From Streptomyces roseifaciens (GTDB taxonomy: Bacteria > Actinomycetota > Actinomycetes > Streptomycetales > Streptomycetaceae), in contig NZ_LNBE01000002.1 of the NCBI RefSeq assembly GCF_001445655.1, positions 248,001 through 312,000 on the forward strand: a DNA stretch of 64,000 bases, in the 5' to 3' direction. Below are positions 8,746 to 17,604 of the stretch, piece by piece; position 1 is the first letter of the stretch, and the number at the start of each line of letters is the position of its first letter. The notes beneath the pieces were generated by a model. That model was not told where the DNA came from. It searched no databases and saw only the letters and a list, made by a program, of their open reading frames with translations. Position numbers and translations under genes: made by a program.

Positions 8746-9787
8746 AGCCCGCCGACGCGGGCGGCGAGCGCGGCACGGCCCCCCGCGACGTCGCGATCGT
8801 CGCCTTCGCCCGCAGCGACCCCCGCGGCTCCGCCGAGGGGCTGTCCGAGACGGAGATGCTGCTGCCCGTCCTGCACGAGGCGCTGGGGCAGGCCGGACTC
8901 GCCCCCGGCGAGGCGGACTTCACCTGCTCGGGGTCGAGCGACTACCTCGCCGGCCGCCCCTTCTCCTTCACCCTGACCCTCGACGGCGTCGGCGCCTGGC
9001 CGCCCGTCGCCGAGTCCCACGTGGAGACGGACGGCGCCTGGGCGCTCCACGAGGCATGGGTGAAGATCCTCACCGGCCGGGCCGACACCGCCCTCGTCTA
9101 CGCCCACGGAAAGCCCTCCGCCGGCCCCCTGCGGGACGTCCTCACCCGCCAGCTCGACCCCTACTACGTCGCACCCCTGTGGCCCGATTCCGTCTCCCTG
9201 GCCGCCCTCCAGGCCCAGGCCCTCATCGACGCCGGCCACACCGACGAGGAGGCCCTGGCAGGCCTCGCCCGCCGGGGCGGCGACGAGGCCCCCGCGGGCG
9301 AGTACGTCGTGCGGCCGCTGCGCGCGGGCGACTGCCCGGCCGTCACCGACGGAGCGGCCGCCGTCGTCCTCGCCGCCGGCGACACCGCGCGCCGCATGTG
9401 CCCCCGACCCGCCTGGATCCGCGGCATCGACCACCGCATCGAGGCCCAGGCCCTGGGCCTGCGGGACCTCACCGACTCCCCGTCCACCCGCCTCGCCGCC
9501 GAACGCGCCGGAGCCTTCCGCGCCCCCGTCGACACGGCCGAGCTCCACGCCCCCTTCACCTCGCAGGAAGTCGTCCTGAGGCGGGCGCTGCGCCTGGACG
9601 ACACCGTCGCGGTCAACCCTTCCGGAGGCGCGCTCGCCGCCGACCCCGTCATGGCCACCGGCCTGATCCGCCTCGGCGAGGCCGCCGCCCGCATCCACCG
9701 GGGCGCCTCGGACCGGGCCCTGGCCCACGCCACGTCCGGGCCCTGCCTGCAGCACAACCTCGTCGCCGTGCTGGAGGGGGAGACCAG

Positions 9788-9791
<4 letters not shown>
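8742..9791 (+). CDS. Thiolase-fold lipid-transfer-type protein (Ltp-like aldolase), first of a pair
   Basis: A 349-residue thiolase-superfamily protein. GTG 8742 overlaps the preceding stop and has AAGGAG upstream. CSGSSDYLAG, the GAWALHEAWVKILTG helix and the C-terminal NPSGGALAADPVMATG block are characteristic of actinobacterial Ltp proteins of sterol side-chain breakdown. The nucleophilic Cys of true thiolases is replaced in the active-site helix region (DGAWAL), so thiolysis is unlikely. Known relatives catalyse retro-aldol cleavage of side-chain CoA thioesters together with a DUF35 partner, which is encoded immediately upstream. The next thiolase-like gene again overlaps by a GTGA junction. 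Confidence 0.82.
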
Positions 9792-10954
<1,163 letters not shown>

Positions 10955-10959
10955 AGGAG

Positions 10960-10987
10960 CGCACGGCGGAGCGTTCGCCGCCGTGCG
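10960..10987 (+). terminator. Hairpin terminator after the sterol operon
   Basis: CGCACGGCGG and CCGCCGTGCG form a perfect 10-bp stem with an 8-base loop, starting six bases after the stop of the last operon gene. There is no T-tract, as is usual in high-GC actinobacteria. Confidence 0.7.
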
Positions 10988-11053
10988 GCCTGTCCGGCGC
11001 ACGCCGCGCTCGCTAGGGTGGGCGCGGGACGACGACCGGGAGGAGCTTCAGCA

Positions 11054-11290
11054 GTGGCGGAGAGCACGACTGAACGACCGGCGGGCGACATCGCGCCCGA
11101 GCTCGACCTCGGCAACGCCGCCTGGCTGTCGAGCAGCCAGGGGACCGGCGATGTCCAGATCGCCTTCGTCGAAGGCTTCATCGCCATGCGCAACGGACGC
11201 CATCCGGACGGGCCCGCGCTGGTCTTCAGCCCCGGGGACTGGCGGGCGTTCGTACTCGGCGCGCGCGAGGGCGAGTTCGACCTCACCTGA
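11054..11290 (+). CDS. DUF397 family protein
   Basis: A 78-residue protein. The WLSSSQGTGDVQIAF start and the terminal block (LVFSPGDWRAFVLGAREGEF) define DUF397, a family of small actinobacterial proteins usually encoded beside an XRE-type regulator and thought to act as its partner. No XRE gene is adjacent here; the nearest, an MmyB-like regulator, lies 37 kb away. GTG 11054 is chosen because GGAGGAG lies about 7 bases upstream; an earlier in-frame GTG at 11018 has none. It stands alone after the terminator at 10960-10987 and converges with the oxygenase gene seven bases away. Confidence 0.85.
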   Translation: MAESTTERPAGDIAPELDLGNAAWLSSSQGTGDVQIAFVEGFIAMRNGRHPDGPALVFSPGDWRAFVLGAREGEFDLT

Positions 11291-11297
11291 CGGGTGG

Positions 11298-12314
11298 TCA
11301 GCCCACCGGGGTGCCCTCCGTCAGCAGGGCGGCGTGGTGGCGGGCGGCCACCTGCGGGTGGGCGCGCAGCCAGCCCTTGATCTCGTTGCGGCCGTACTCC
11401 GCGAACAGCGGGTTGCGGTCGTCCTGGGTGACGCCCGGGGCGCGGTCGGCGTGCGCGAAGGGAACGGGCTCGATGCGGGCGTCCAGGCGCGGGTTGTAGA
11501 AGAACGGGACCGAGAAGCGCTCGCGGGTGCCGGACGGGCTGACCACGCGGTGGTTGGTCGCCTTCAGGTAGCCGTTCGTGGCCACCTCCAGCAGCTCGCC
11601 GAGATTGATGACGAACGCGCCCGGAACCGGCGGCACGTCGATGAACGACCCGTCGGCCCCCTCCACTTGGAGACCGCCGACCTCGTCCTGCAGCAGCAGG
11701 GTGAGGAAGCCGTAGTCCTTGTGGGCGCCCACGCCCTGGCCGGCGCCGTCCGGGGCGCTGCCGGGGTAGCGGACCAGCTTCAGGTGCAGATGGGGGCGGT
11801 CGGCGAAGGCCTTGTCGTAGAAGTCCTCGGGGGCGCCGATCGCGGCCAGCAGCTCGTGCAGCAGCCGCTCGGCCACCTCGCTCAGCCGGTCGATCCAGCG
11901 CAGGGCGGCGGTGCGCAGCTCGGGGAGGGCCGCGGGCCACTGGTTCGGGCCCTCCAGCCACCAGTAGCCCGGCTCGTCCTCGCCCGGCACGCGCGCCTCC
12001 CGCTCGGCGCCTATGTCGAGCTGGTCGCGCCAGTCCCGGCTGCCACCCGTCCGCTCGTCGCCGATGCGGGTGTAGCCGCGGAAGTGCGGGGAGTTGAGGT
12101 TGCTGACGGACAGCCGGTCGGCCTCGGGGAGCGCGAAGAACTCGCGCATGGTGCGCCACAGGTCGGCGGTCTCGGCCTCGGTGACGCCGTGGCCGGTGAG
12201 GTGGAAGAAGCCCACGTCACGGGCGGCCGAGTGCAGCTCCTCGTGGAAGCGGGCACGGGCCTCGGGACCGGCGGAGGCGGCGGAGAGGTCGAGGACGGGA
12301 AGCTTGTTGCTCAT
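11298..12314 (-). CDS. Isopenicillin-N-synthase-family Fe(II)/2-oxoglutarate-type dioxygenase
   Basis: A 338-residue non-haem iron oxygenase. The metal triad is visible as H198-x-D200 (GAHKDYG) and H255 (ATNHRVV), and the co-substrate pair R266-x-S268 follows. The N-terminal DIOX_N domain is intact. Substrate is unknown; homologues are widespread in Streptomyces outside beta-lactam clusters. No Shine-Dalgarno precedes ATG 12314. Its transcript would carry a 22-codon RHVDL-type leader peptide (12482-12550) and a hairpin (12347-12369), suggesting attenuation, perhaps by cysteine or sulphur supply. It lies seven bases from the convergent DUF397 gene. Confidence 0.88.
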   Translation of the reverse strand: MSNKLPVLDLSAASAGPEARARFHEELHSAARDVGFFHLTGHGVTEAETADLWRTMREFFALPEADRLSVSNLNSPHFRGYTRIGDERTGGSRDWRDQLDIGAEREARVPGEDEPGYWWLEGPNQWPAALPELRTAALRWIDRLSEVAERLLHELLAAIGAPEDFYDKAFADRPHLHLKLVRYPGSAPDGAGQGVGAHKDYGFLTLLLQDEVGGLQVEGADGSFIDVPPVPGAFVINLGELLEVATNGYLKATNHRVVSPSGTRERFSVPFFYNPRLDARIEPVPFAHADRAPGVTQDDRNPLFAEYGRNEIKGWLRAHPQVAARHHAALLTEGTPVG

Positions 12315-12346
12315 GAGGGTTGTCCACAGCGTGAGGGCCCGGATTT

Positions 12347-12369
12347 CCGTACGGCGGTGCGCCGGACGG
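12347..12369 (-). promoter_or_regulatory. Hairpin between leader peptide and oxygenase gene
   Basis: On the minus strand CCGTCCGGCG and CGCCGTACGG pair over ten positions with one mismatch and a CAC loop. The hairpin sits about 33-55 bases upstream of the oxygenase start, between the leader peptide stop and the gene. It could be the attenuator or a site that hides the translation start. Confidence 0.45.
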
Positions 12370-12481
12370 CCGCCCCGCCGCCGCGGGTACGCGGGCAGGG
12401 CGGAGCGGGACCGGGAAACGGCAGGAAAGTAAGAAGGAAAAGCAGGCCACGGCCCGTGAAGAGGGCTGGGCAGGAAGAAGA

Positions 12482-12550
12482 TCAGCCGTAGCGGCGACAG
12501 GACATGCTCGTGACGCGGAGGAGGTCCACGTGGCGGCGTTTGACGAGCAT
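12482..12550 (-). CDS. RHVDL-type leader peptide (putative cysteine attenuator)
   Basis: A 22-codon frame beginning MLVKRRHVDLLRVTS and ending with a Cys-Arg-Arg-Tyr-Gly tail. The RRHVDL-x-RV-x-S signature with a Cys near the end is that of the small actinobacterial leader peptides found before sulphur-assimilation and cysteine-responsive genes. GGAGG-type sequence upstream is weak, but TATACGAT lies 17-25 bases upstream as a likely -10. It is too short for usual gene finders. The downstream gene is the oxygenase, an unusual target for such a leader; control by ribosome stalling at the terminal Cys codon is inferred from the family. Confidence 0.75.
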   Translation of the reverse strand: MLVKRRHVDLLRVTSMSCRRYG

Positions 12551-12562
12551 AGTCACGCGGTC

Positions 12563-12570
12563 ATCGTATA
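12563..12570 (-). promoter_or_regulatory. -10 element for leader/oxygenase transcript
   Basis: The minus strand reads TATACGAT just upstream of the leader peptide. It is a strong -10-like element in otherwise GC-rich sequence. A -35 candidate TGGACG lies about 20 bases further upstream, with spacing longer than ideal. Confidence 0.45.
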
Positions 12571-12630
12571 CGACCCGGCCGGGGACCGGCGTCCACCGCC
12601 CTGACCTGCAGGTTCCTGCAGGGGTCCGGA

Positions 12631-12646
12631 CAGGGGAATCCCCCTG
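12631..12646 (-). terminator. Weak hairpin after the rodlin gene
   Basis: CAGGGG-AAT-CCCCCTG forms a short stem about 55 bases past the rodlin stop. Stem length is modest, so this is only a candidate. Confidence 0.35.
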
Positions 12647-12700
12647 CCCCGGGGCCCGTGCACCCGAGACAGGGGGAGATCCGTCCGACGACGGCGTGGC

Positions 12701-13156
12701 TCAGTGGCCGCCGAAGCCGGGGTGACCGCCGTGCAGGCCGTGCAGGCCGGGGTGGCCGCCGCCCTTGTTGCCGGAGCCGTTGCCCGAGATGATCGGGATC
12801 TCGTCGAGGATGTGCGACAGCGGGTCGTCGCCGTCGCTGATCGTCGAGTTGTCGGTGCACTGCTGCTGCTGCTGGGACGTGAGGATCGGGATGTCCTGGA
12901 TGCCGACGTTGAGGAGAATCGCCAGCACGGACTGGACGCCGATCTTCCCGATGCCCAGGCACGGCTTGTTGAGAGTGCCCTGGATCAGGCTCATCTGCGG
13001 GCTCTGCTTGCCGCCGGTCTTCGTGTTGCCGTAACCGGTGTGCGAAGCGTTGCCGTTGGCCACGTCCTGGTCGTTGCCGATCGCCATGGCCGGGCCGGCG
13101 ATGGTGCCGACTGTGGTAACCGTCACGGCGGCCGTCGTGAGTACCTTCTTGAGCAC
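12701..13156 (-). CDS. Rodlin family protein (spore/aerial hypha surface) with Gly/His-rich tail
   Basis: A 151-residue secreted protein with a signal peptide ending near residue 25 (GPAMA-IG). The core SPQMSLIQGTLNKPCLG and QQQQQCTDNS with ILDEIPIISGNG is the rodlin signature, including the two conserved cysteines (C66, C100). Rodlins organise chaplin amyloid fibrils into the rodlet layer on aerial hyphae and spores. Known rodlins are about 130 residues and end after the SGNG segment. This one adds roughly 20 residues rich in Gly and His (131-151), with five His. Start GTG 13156 has AAAGG upstream. No chaplin gene is nearby. Confidence 0.9.
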   Translation of the reverse strand: MLKKVLTTAAVTVTTVGTIAGPAMAIGNDQDVANGNASHTGYGNTKTGGKQSPQMSLIQGTLNKPCLGIGKIGVQSVLAILLNVGIQDIPILTSQQQQQCTDNSTISDGDDPLSHILDEIPIISGNGSGNKGGGHPGLHGLHGGHPGFGGH

Positions 13157-13333
13157 GTCTGTGCCTTTCGATCGATTAGCTGCCTCTCACAGACAGGGAA
13201 GCGACCTGAGTAACTCGGGCTTATAACGGAAGTTTCGGGAATTCACTCATTTGCTCCAGGCCGGCGATTCCGGGGAAGAGGGAGCTCGCCGCTGCCTGGT
13301 AGCGTGCGCCCGCAGCGGCGTCTTCGGCCGTCG

Positions 13334-13375
13334 GCCCGCCCGGACAGCGCCCCCACAAGCTGCGTCCGGGCGGGC
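13334..13375 (-). terminator. Hairpin after the DUF1453-like membrane gene
   Basis: GCCCGCCCGGAC and GTCCGGGCGGGC form a perfect 12-bp stem with an 18-base loop. It lies about 55 bases past the stop of the minus-strand membrane protein gene and upstream of the rodlin promoter, so it separates the two units. Confidence 0.65.
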
Positions 13376-13430
13376 TTCTGACCGCGTTCCGCAGCAGGGG
13401 GCCCGTCCGCCGGGAGTGCTCGCGGCGGTG

Positions 13431-13910
13431 TCAGCGGCGCGGATGCCCGGGGGCGAAGGGGACCCCGCTCACCAGGCCCCGCACGCCGATGACCAGCGCC
13501 TCGCCGAGGAAGCTGACGCCGATGTTCAGCTGGACCGGCCGGGCGCCCTCGGACACGCCCGCGTGGGTGGCGAGCAGGCCGAAGCCGCCCATGATCACCA
13601 GGGATCCCGCGAGGACCAGGAACGTCCGGCCCGTGTAGCGCTGCCAGAGCGCTCCGGCCTTCTCGAAGAGCTGGACGGTGGCTCCGCGCACCGCGCCGAG
13701 CCCGCAGCCCAGGAGGGCGCCCGGGATCACCCAGGCCAGATCCGTCCCCGTCAGGTCCTCCGCCTTCGCCAGGGACACGACGCCGATGGTGGTCAGGACC
13801 ACCGGCGGTATCAGCAGGTCACGCGCGTTGAGCGGCTCCCCCTTCAGCCGCTTGATCACCACGACGATCACCACCACGGCGATGATCGCCCCCAGCAGCC
13901 AGCCGTTCAC
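13431..13910 (-). CDS. Small integral membrane protein (DUF1453-like)
   Basis: A 159-residue protein with about four hydrophobic segments (IIAVVVIVVVI at the N-terminus, then three more), no known catalytic motif. The overall look (short Lys/Arg loop after TM1, then LLIPPVVLTTIG) resembles DUF1453 membrane proteins, whose function is unknown. GTG 13910 is chosen for GGGAGGGAG placed 6 bases upstream. It is divergent from a TetR regulator and the shared region has a perfect 9+9 operator, so it is very likely the regulator's target. A hairpin follows downstream. Confidence 0.75.
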   Translation of the reverse strand: MNGWLLGAIIAVVVIVVVIKRLKGEPLNARDLLIPPVVLTTIGVVSLAKAEDLTGTDLAWVIPGALLGCGLGAVRGATVQLFEKAGALWQRYTGRTFLVLAGSLVIMGGFGLLATHAGVSEGARPVQLNIGVSFLGEALVIGVRGLVSGVPFAPGHPRR

Positions 13911-13928
13911 GAGGCACTCCCTCCCAGG

Positions 13929-13950
13929 TTTTGGCACGCCTGTGCCAAAA
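13929..13950. promoter_or_regulatory. Perfect palindromic operator for the divergent TetR regulator
   Basis: TTTTGGCAC and GTGCCAAAA are perfect 9-base arms separated by GCCT. It lies between the divergent membrane-protein and TetR genes, the classic position for autoregulation plus control of the neighbour. Confidence 0.8.
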
Positions 13951-13972
13951 AGCGATGGTAGCTCGACCGTGC

Positions 13973-13978
13973 TATAAA
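13973..13978 (+). promoter_or_regulatory. -10 element of the TetR gene
   Basis: TATAAA lies exactly six bases before ATG 13985, so transcription would begin at or beside the start codon, giving a leaderless message. No good -35 is visible. Confidence 0.5.
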
Positions 13979-13984
13979 GCCAAC

Positions 13985-14602
13985 ATGCCGAAGATCGTCG
14001 ACCCCGGGGCGCGCCGCAGGGCCGTCGCCGAAGCCGTCCTCCGCGTCGTGGGCCGGCGCGGCCTGGAGGCCGCCTCCCTGCGCAACGTCGCCGAGGAAGC
14101 GGGCCTCGCCATCGGATCCGTGCGCCACTACTTCAGCGACCACGACGAACTGGTGATCTTCGCGATGGGGGAGCTGACCGGCCGCATCGAGGCCCGCGTC
14201 CGCGCCCACGCCGACCGGCTCCTCGACCCCGCCCACGCGGCGGAGCGCCGCACCCGCTCCGAGGATCTCCTCGCCGAATTCCTCCCCCTCGACCAGGAGC
14301 GCCACGAAGAGGCCGTCCTGTGGATCGCCTTCGCCACGGCGGCCCGCACCCGGCCGGGACTGCTGCCCCACGCCCGGCAGTTGCAGGACGGGATGCTCGG
14401 CGTCGTGACCCGCGTCCTGCGCGGCGCCCAGGAGGCGGGCGGCCTGCCCGCCGGCCTGGACGTCGGCACGGAGAGCCTGCGGCTGTCGGCCCTGCTCGAC
14501 GGCCTCACCCTGCAGGCCGTCCTCCAGCCCGGCAGCCTCACCCCGGACGTCCTCCGGCAGGTGCTGCGCCGTCACCTGGACAGCCTGCGCGCCTCCGCCT
14601 GA
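13985..14602 (+). CDS. TetR/AcrR family transcriptional regulator
   Basis: A 205-residue regulator. The N-terminal helix-turn-helix is clear: VAEAVLRVVGRRGLEAASLRNVAEEAG followed by SVRHYFSDHDEL (HTH about residues 10-55). The C-terminal ligand-binding half resembles the BetI-type (TetR_C_6) group. ATG 13985 begins the HTH domain at the usual distance, and TATAAA six bases upstream supports a leaderless start; in-frame ATGs further upstream lie inside the operator. Its likely target is its own promoter and the divergent membrane gene through the perfect palindrome at 13929-13950. The ligand is unknown. Confidence 0.9.
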   Translation: MPKIVDPGARRRAVAEAVLRVVGRRGLEAASLRNVAEEAGLAIGSVRHYFSDHDELVIFAMGELTGRIEARVRAHADRLLDPAHAAERRTRSEDLLAEFLPLDQERHEEAVLWIAFATAARTRPGLLPHARQLQDGMLGVVTRVLRGAQEAGGLPAGLDVGTESLRLSALLDGLTLQAVLQPGSLTPDVLRQVLRRHLDSLRASA

Positions 14603-14732
14603 CGGCCCCGCCCGGCCCGCCCTGCCGCCCCACCCGCCCCTTCGTACGCCCGCTCCGCCGCCCCGTCCCGCAACGGCGCGCGGACGGCCGTGCCGTTGCT
14701 CTCCCCGGCGCCACGCCAGGGCCCCGGGCACG

Positions 14733-14738
14733 TACGAT
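14733..14738 (+). promoter_or_regulatory. -10 element giving a leaderless start at 14745
   Basis: TACGAT followed by exactly six bases and ATG 14745. This decides the start in favour of 14745 over the GTG at 14739. There is no ribosome-binding site. Confidence 0.5.
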
Positions 14739-14744
14739 GTGGGC

Positions 14745-15242
14745 ATGTCCTTCCTCCGCCGCCGCAGCGCCACGCCCACCGGGCCGGACTTCGACGTCCT
14801 GGCCATGGACCCGGGGGACTGGCCGGGCGATCTCGGGGCCGGGCTGCTGCCCGCGCCCGACGGCAGCTGCCAGGGTGTCTTCCTCCGCTACGACCTCTTC
14901 GGCGGGCGCGGCCCGGCGATGATCATCGGCAATATGCCCGAGGGCTCCCCGGTGCGCGAGCTCGAGGAGGGCCAGGTGCCCTTCGAGGTCACGCAGCTCC
15001 TCCAGGCCCTCGGCAACGACGAGCCGGTGGAGGTGCTGGAGACCGAGGACATCCCGGTCATGCACGAGGACAATCTGCTGATCGTCCGGCGCATCAAGTG
15101 CTCCGAAGGCCGCATCTCCTGCACCCAGTTCGACCGCAGCGACGGCGTCCTCGTCACCATCGCCAGCTGGGACCGGCCCATCACCGACGAGCTCTACCAG
15201 CTCCTCAAGCCGCTGCCCGCCGAGATGTTCCAGACGGCCTGA
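14745..15242 (+). CDS. Conserved hypothetical protein
   Basis: A 165-residue soluble, acidic protein with no signal peptide or membrane segment. I do not recognise a catalytic family. Ordered segments such as GVFLRYDLFGGRGPAMIIGNMPEGS and HEDNLLIVRRIKCSEGRIS, with regular strand-like spacing, suggest a compact mixed fold. A lack of ribosome-binding site and TACGAT six bases upstream point to leaderless translation. It ends before a strong bidirectional terminator shared with the convergent amidase gene. Codon use is typical Streptomyces, supporting a real gene. Confidence 0.75.
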   Translation: MSFLRRRSATPTGPDFDVLAMDPGDWPGDLGAGLLPAPDGSCQGVFLRYDLFGGRGPAMIIGNMPEGSPVRELEEGQVPFEVTQLLQALGNDEPVEVLETEDIPVMHEDNLLIVRRIKCSEGRISCTQFDRSDGVLVTIASWDRPITDELYQLLKPLPAEMFQTA

Positions 15243-15300
15243 CGCCGCGCTCCTCCCGGAGCCCCTGCAGCATCCACCGCACACGCGCACGCACGCACAC

Positions 15301-15336
15301 CGGAGCCCGGCACGGCAGACGCCGTACCGGGCTCCG
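15301..15336. terminator. Bidirectional terminator between convergent genes
   Basis: CGGAGCCCGGCACGGC and GCCGTACCGGGCTCCG form a 16-bp stem with one mismatch and a 4-base loop (AGAC). It sits between the ends of the hypothetical gene and the amidase gene. Confidence 0.8.
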
Positions 15337-15353
15337 TCGTCGTGTGCGCCGGG

Positions 15354-17363
15354 CTACTGGTTCGAGGGCTGCACCGTCACGTCAGCGGCCTTCACGAAGG
15401 CCACCCGGTGCCCGAACTGGATCTCGTAGTACGCGTCCTTGCCCTTGATCACCTTGTGGCCCGCGGGATCGAAGGTCTTCGCCCACAGATACTCGCCCGG
15501 CACCCGCGGCCCCACGACGTACGACTGGCCGGCGAGCAGCTTGTACGGCAGCGGCGCCAGGGCCTGCACCGGCACGCCCGGGGGATACGCCTCCGCCTCG
15601 GGATAGGCGCGCCCGTAGACCGCGACCTCGTCCAGCCCCTCCTTCGGGGTGGCCACCCGGCCGAACGCGCTGACGGCGGTCGGCTGCGACCACGGGTTGC
15701 GGAACCACGCCTGCTGGCCCAGGTACCAGATCGCCGTCCAGGAGCCCTTGCGCCCCGCCACCGCGAACTGCTGGCCCGTCGAGGCGCGGGCGCCCGTGTC
15801 GTTGACGTCGATCGTGCTCGCACTGCCGTCCGGACGCAGCCCGGCGTCCTTCACCAGCGGCGCCTTCTCGTTCGGCGCCGTGTGCAGCCGCACCGCACCC
15901 GAGCCGTGCGGTGCGCAGGGCTTGGCCGGACCCGTGCAGCCGGTGTACGCGGGCTGGTGGGCCTCGTAGTCGGGAAGGATGGTGACCATGCCGCCGGACG
16001 TGCCCCCCGTGGGGTGGAACGGCCTGCCCATCAGGTCGAAGTAATGCGCCCAGTCCCAGTACGGGCCCGGGTCGGTGTGCATGCCCCTGATGGTCGACGG
16101 CGTCGTGCCGGGGACGTTGTCGTGACCGAGGATGTGCCGGCGATCCAGGGGGATCTTCAGCCGGGCCGCCAGATGCCGCACCAGACGGGCCGAGGTGCGG
16201 TACATCTCCTCCGTGTACCAGGCGTCGGGCTGGGCGAGGAAGCCCTCGTGCTCGATGCCGACGGACTTGGCGTTCACGTACCAGTTGCCCGCGTGCCAGG
16301 CGACGTCCTTGGTGCGCACGTGCTGGGCGATATGGCCGTCCGCGGAGCGCACGGTGTAGTTCCACGAGACGTAGGCCGGGTCCTTGACCAGCTTGATCGT
16401 CGTCTCCCAGGACCCCTCGGTGTCGTGGATGACGATGAACTCGGTCTTCTGGGAGGCCGGGCGGTCCGCCAGATCGTGATTGCCGTAATTGCCGTCGCCC
16501 TGCAGCTTCTCGTACGGCGCGGGGATCGCCTCACAGGCCACCGTCCTCGGGCACTCGGTCCCCTCGTCCGGGGCGTCCGAAAGGCCCAGCCGCCGCACCT
16601 GGTCCGTACGCCCGCCGAGGCGCGGGCTGCCCGGCAGGGCGACCCGCTGGCCCGCATCGGTGGTGCGCCGCTCGCCCGAACGCATCACGTCGAAGACGTC
16701 ACGGGCGAAGGTGGCGGCCGTCGCCGTGTCCGACGCGCCCGGATAGCCCGCCACCGCGCCGTACCAGTCGGCGGGATCCTTGCTCAGGGGCAGCCCCAGC
16801 CGCTTCTGCGCCGCCGCGAGCAGCGCGGCGCCCCCCTTGACGTTCGCGGCGGGATCCCGGCGCAGCGCCTCGCGCGACAGGCCGGACGCCTGCGCGGCCC
16901 GCTCCAGCGTACGCAGCCGCGCGGGGACCTCACCCGCCGGCAGGGCGGGCGGGTGGACGGCCCGGGGGAGCGGGCGGGCGCCGTCGCCCCGCGGGTCCTC
17001 GCGGCCGTCGCTGTGGTGCGGGGCCTCGGCCAGGGCGTGGACGGCATCGGTGAGGTGCATGGGGCCGTAGCCGCCGGTGACGCTCGGCGCACCGCCGTGG
17101 GCGTCCCAGCGCGACTGCAGATAGGAGACCCCCAGCAGCACGCTCTGCGGGACCCGGTACTCACGGGAGGCCTCGGTGAAGGCCCGCTGCAGGGCGCCGG
17201 CGCGCGGCTGCCGCTCCGTGGCAGTGGGAGTGGCCGTCGCTTGGGACGCCAGGGGCAGCAGCAGGGCGGCCGAAGCCATGACTCCGGCCGCCCTGAACGC
17301 GGCCTGTCTTCTTCGCCGTGGTCTGAGAAGGGCGGTCCACGGTCGGGGAGCGGATCCTCGCAA
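15354..17363 (-). CDS. Secreted N-acetylmuramoyl-L-alanine amidase (amidase_2) with lytic-transglycosylase-like N-domain
   Basis: A 669-residue exported cell-wall hydrolase. An Arg-rich n-region and hydrophobic core form a signal peptide over roughly residues 15-46. Next is a transglycosylase-like segment (PQSVLLGVSYLQSRW, GGYGPMHLTDAVHAL). The zinc amidase_2 domain follows: FIVIHDTEG supplies the first His, HAGNWYVN and GIEHEGF the core, and HILGHDNVPGTTPS the last His. The C-terminus has an SH3-like region. Start TTG 17363 is preferred because GAGGAGG lies five bases upstream. It cuts the stem peptide from glycan in peptidoglycan. It converges with the hypothetical gene on the left. Confidence 0.88.
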   Translation of the reverse strand: MRGSAPRPWTALLRPRRRRQAAFRAAGVMASAALLLPLASQATATPTATERQPRAGALQRAFTEASREYRVPQSVLLGVSYLQSRWDAHGGAPSVTGGYGPMHLTDAVHALAEAPHHSDGREDPRGDGARPLPRAVHPPALPAGEVPARLRTLERAAQASGLSREALRRDPAANVKGGAALLAAAQKRLGLPLSKDPADWYGAVAGYPGASDTATAATFARDVFDVMRSGERRTTDAGQRVALPGSPRLGGRTDQVRRLGLSDAPDEGTECPRTVACEAIPAPYEKLQGDGNYGNHDLADRPASQKTEFIVIHDTEGSWETTIKLVKDPAYVSWNYTVRSADGHIAQHVRTKDVAWHAGNWYVNAKSVGIEHEGFLAQPDAWYTEEMYRTSARLVRHLAARLKIPLDRRHILGHDNVPGTTPSTIRGMHTDPGPYWDWAHYFDLMGRPFHPTGGTSGGMVTILPDYEAHQPAYTGCTGPAKPCAPHGSGAVRLHTAPNEKAPLVKDAGLRPDGSASTIDVNDTGARASTGQQFAVAGRKGSWTAIWYLGQQAWFRNPWSQPTAVSAFGRVATPKEGLDEVAVYGRAYPEAEAYPPGVPVQALAPLPYKLLAGQSYVVGPRVPGEYLWAKTFDPAGHKVIKGKDAYYEIQFGHRVAFVKAADVTVQPSNQ

Positions 17364-17551
17364 TGCAGCCTCCTCGGGGCGGCCCGTGCCACGCGCGGGA
17401 ACGGTCTGGGGCGCGATCGGGCGTGCGGGACCGGACGTAACCAGAGGTAGCCCCTGGCGGACGTTCCGTCAATCATGCTGCTGCGATGCATGTTGCCCAC
17501 GGCTGCTGCTGCGCCTCTTGCTTCCCGGCACCTTCCCTCCGGAGGAGACGG

Positions 17552-17582
17552 CGACACGCCGCGCAGCGTGCGCGGCGTGTCG
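17552..17582 (-). terminator. Terminator after the phosphotransferase-like gene
   Basis: CGACACGCCGCGC and GCGCGGCGTGTCG form a perfect 13-bp stem with a 5-base loop, about 23 bases past the stop. Confidence 0.75.
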
Positions 17583-17604
17583 CGGAGGGGGCGGAGGCGG
17601 TGGG

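Noticed and set aside
11018..11053. Upstream GTG extension of the DUF397 protein
   Set aside because: The ribosome-binding site supports GTG 11054 and the extension has no family similarity.
11298..12314. Isopenicillin N synthase proper (beta-lactam biosynthesis)
   Set aside because: Only family-level similarity; no ACV synthetase or other beta-lactam genes are in the window.
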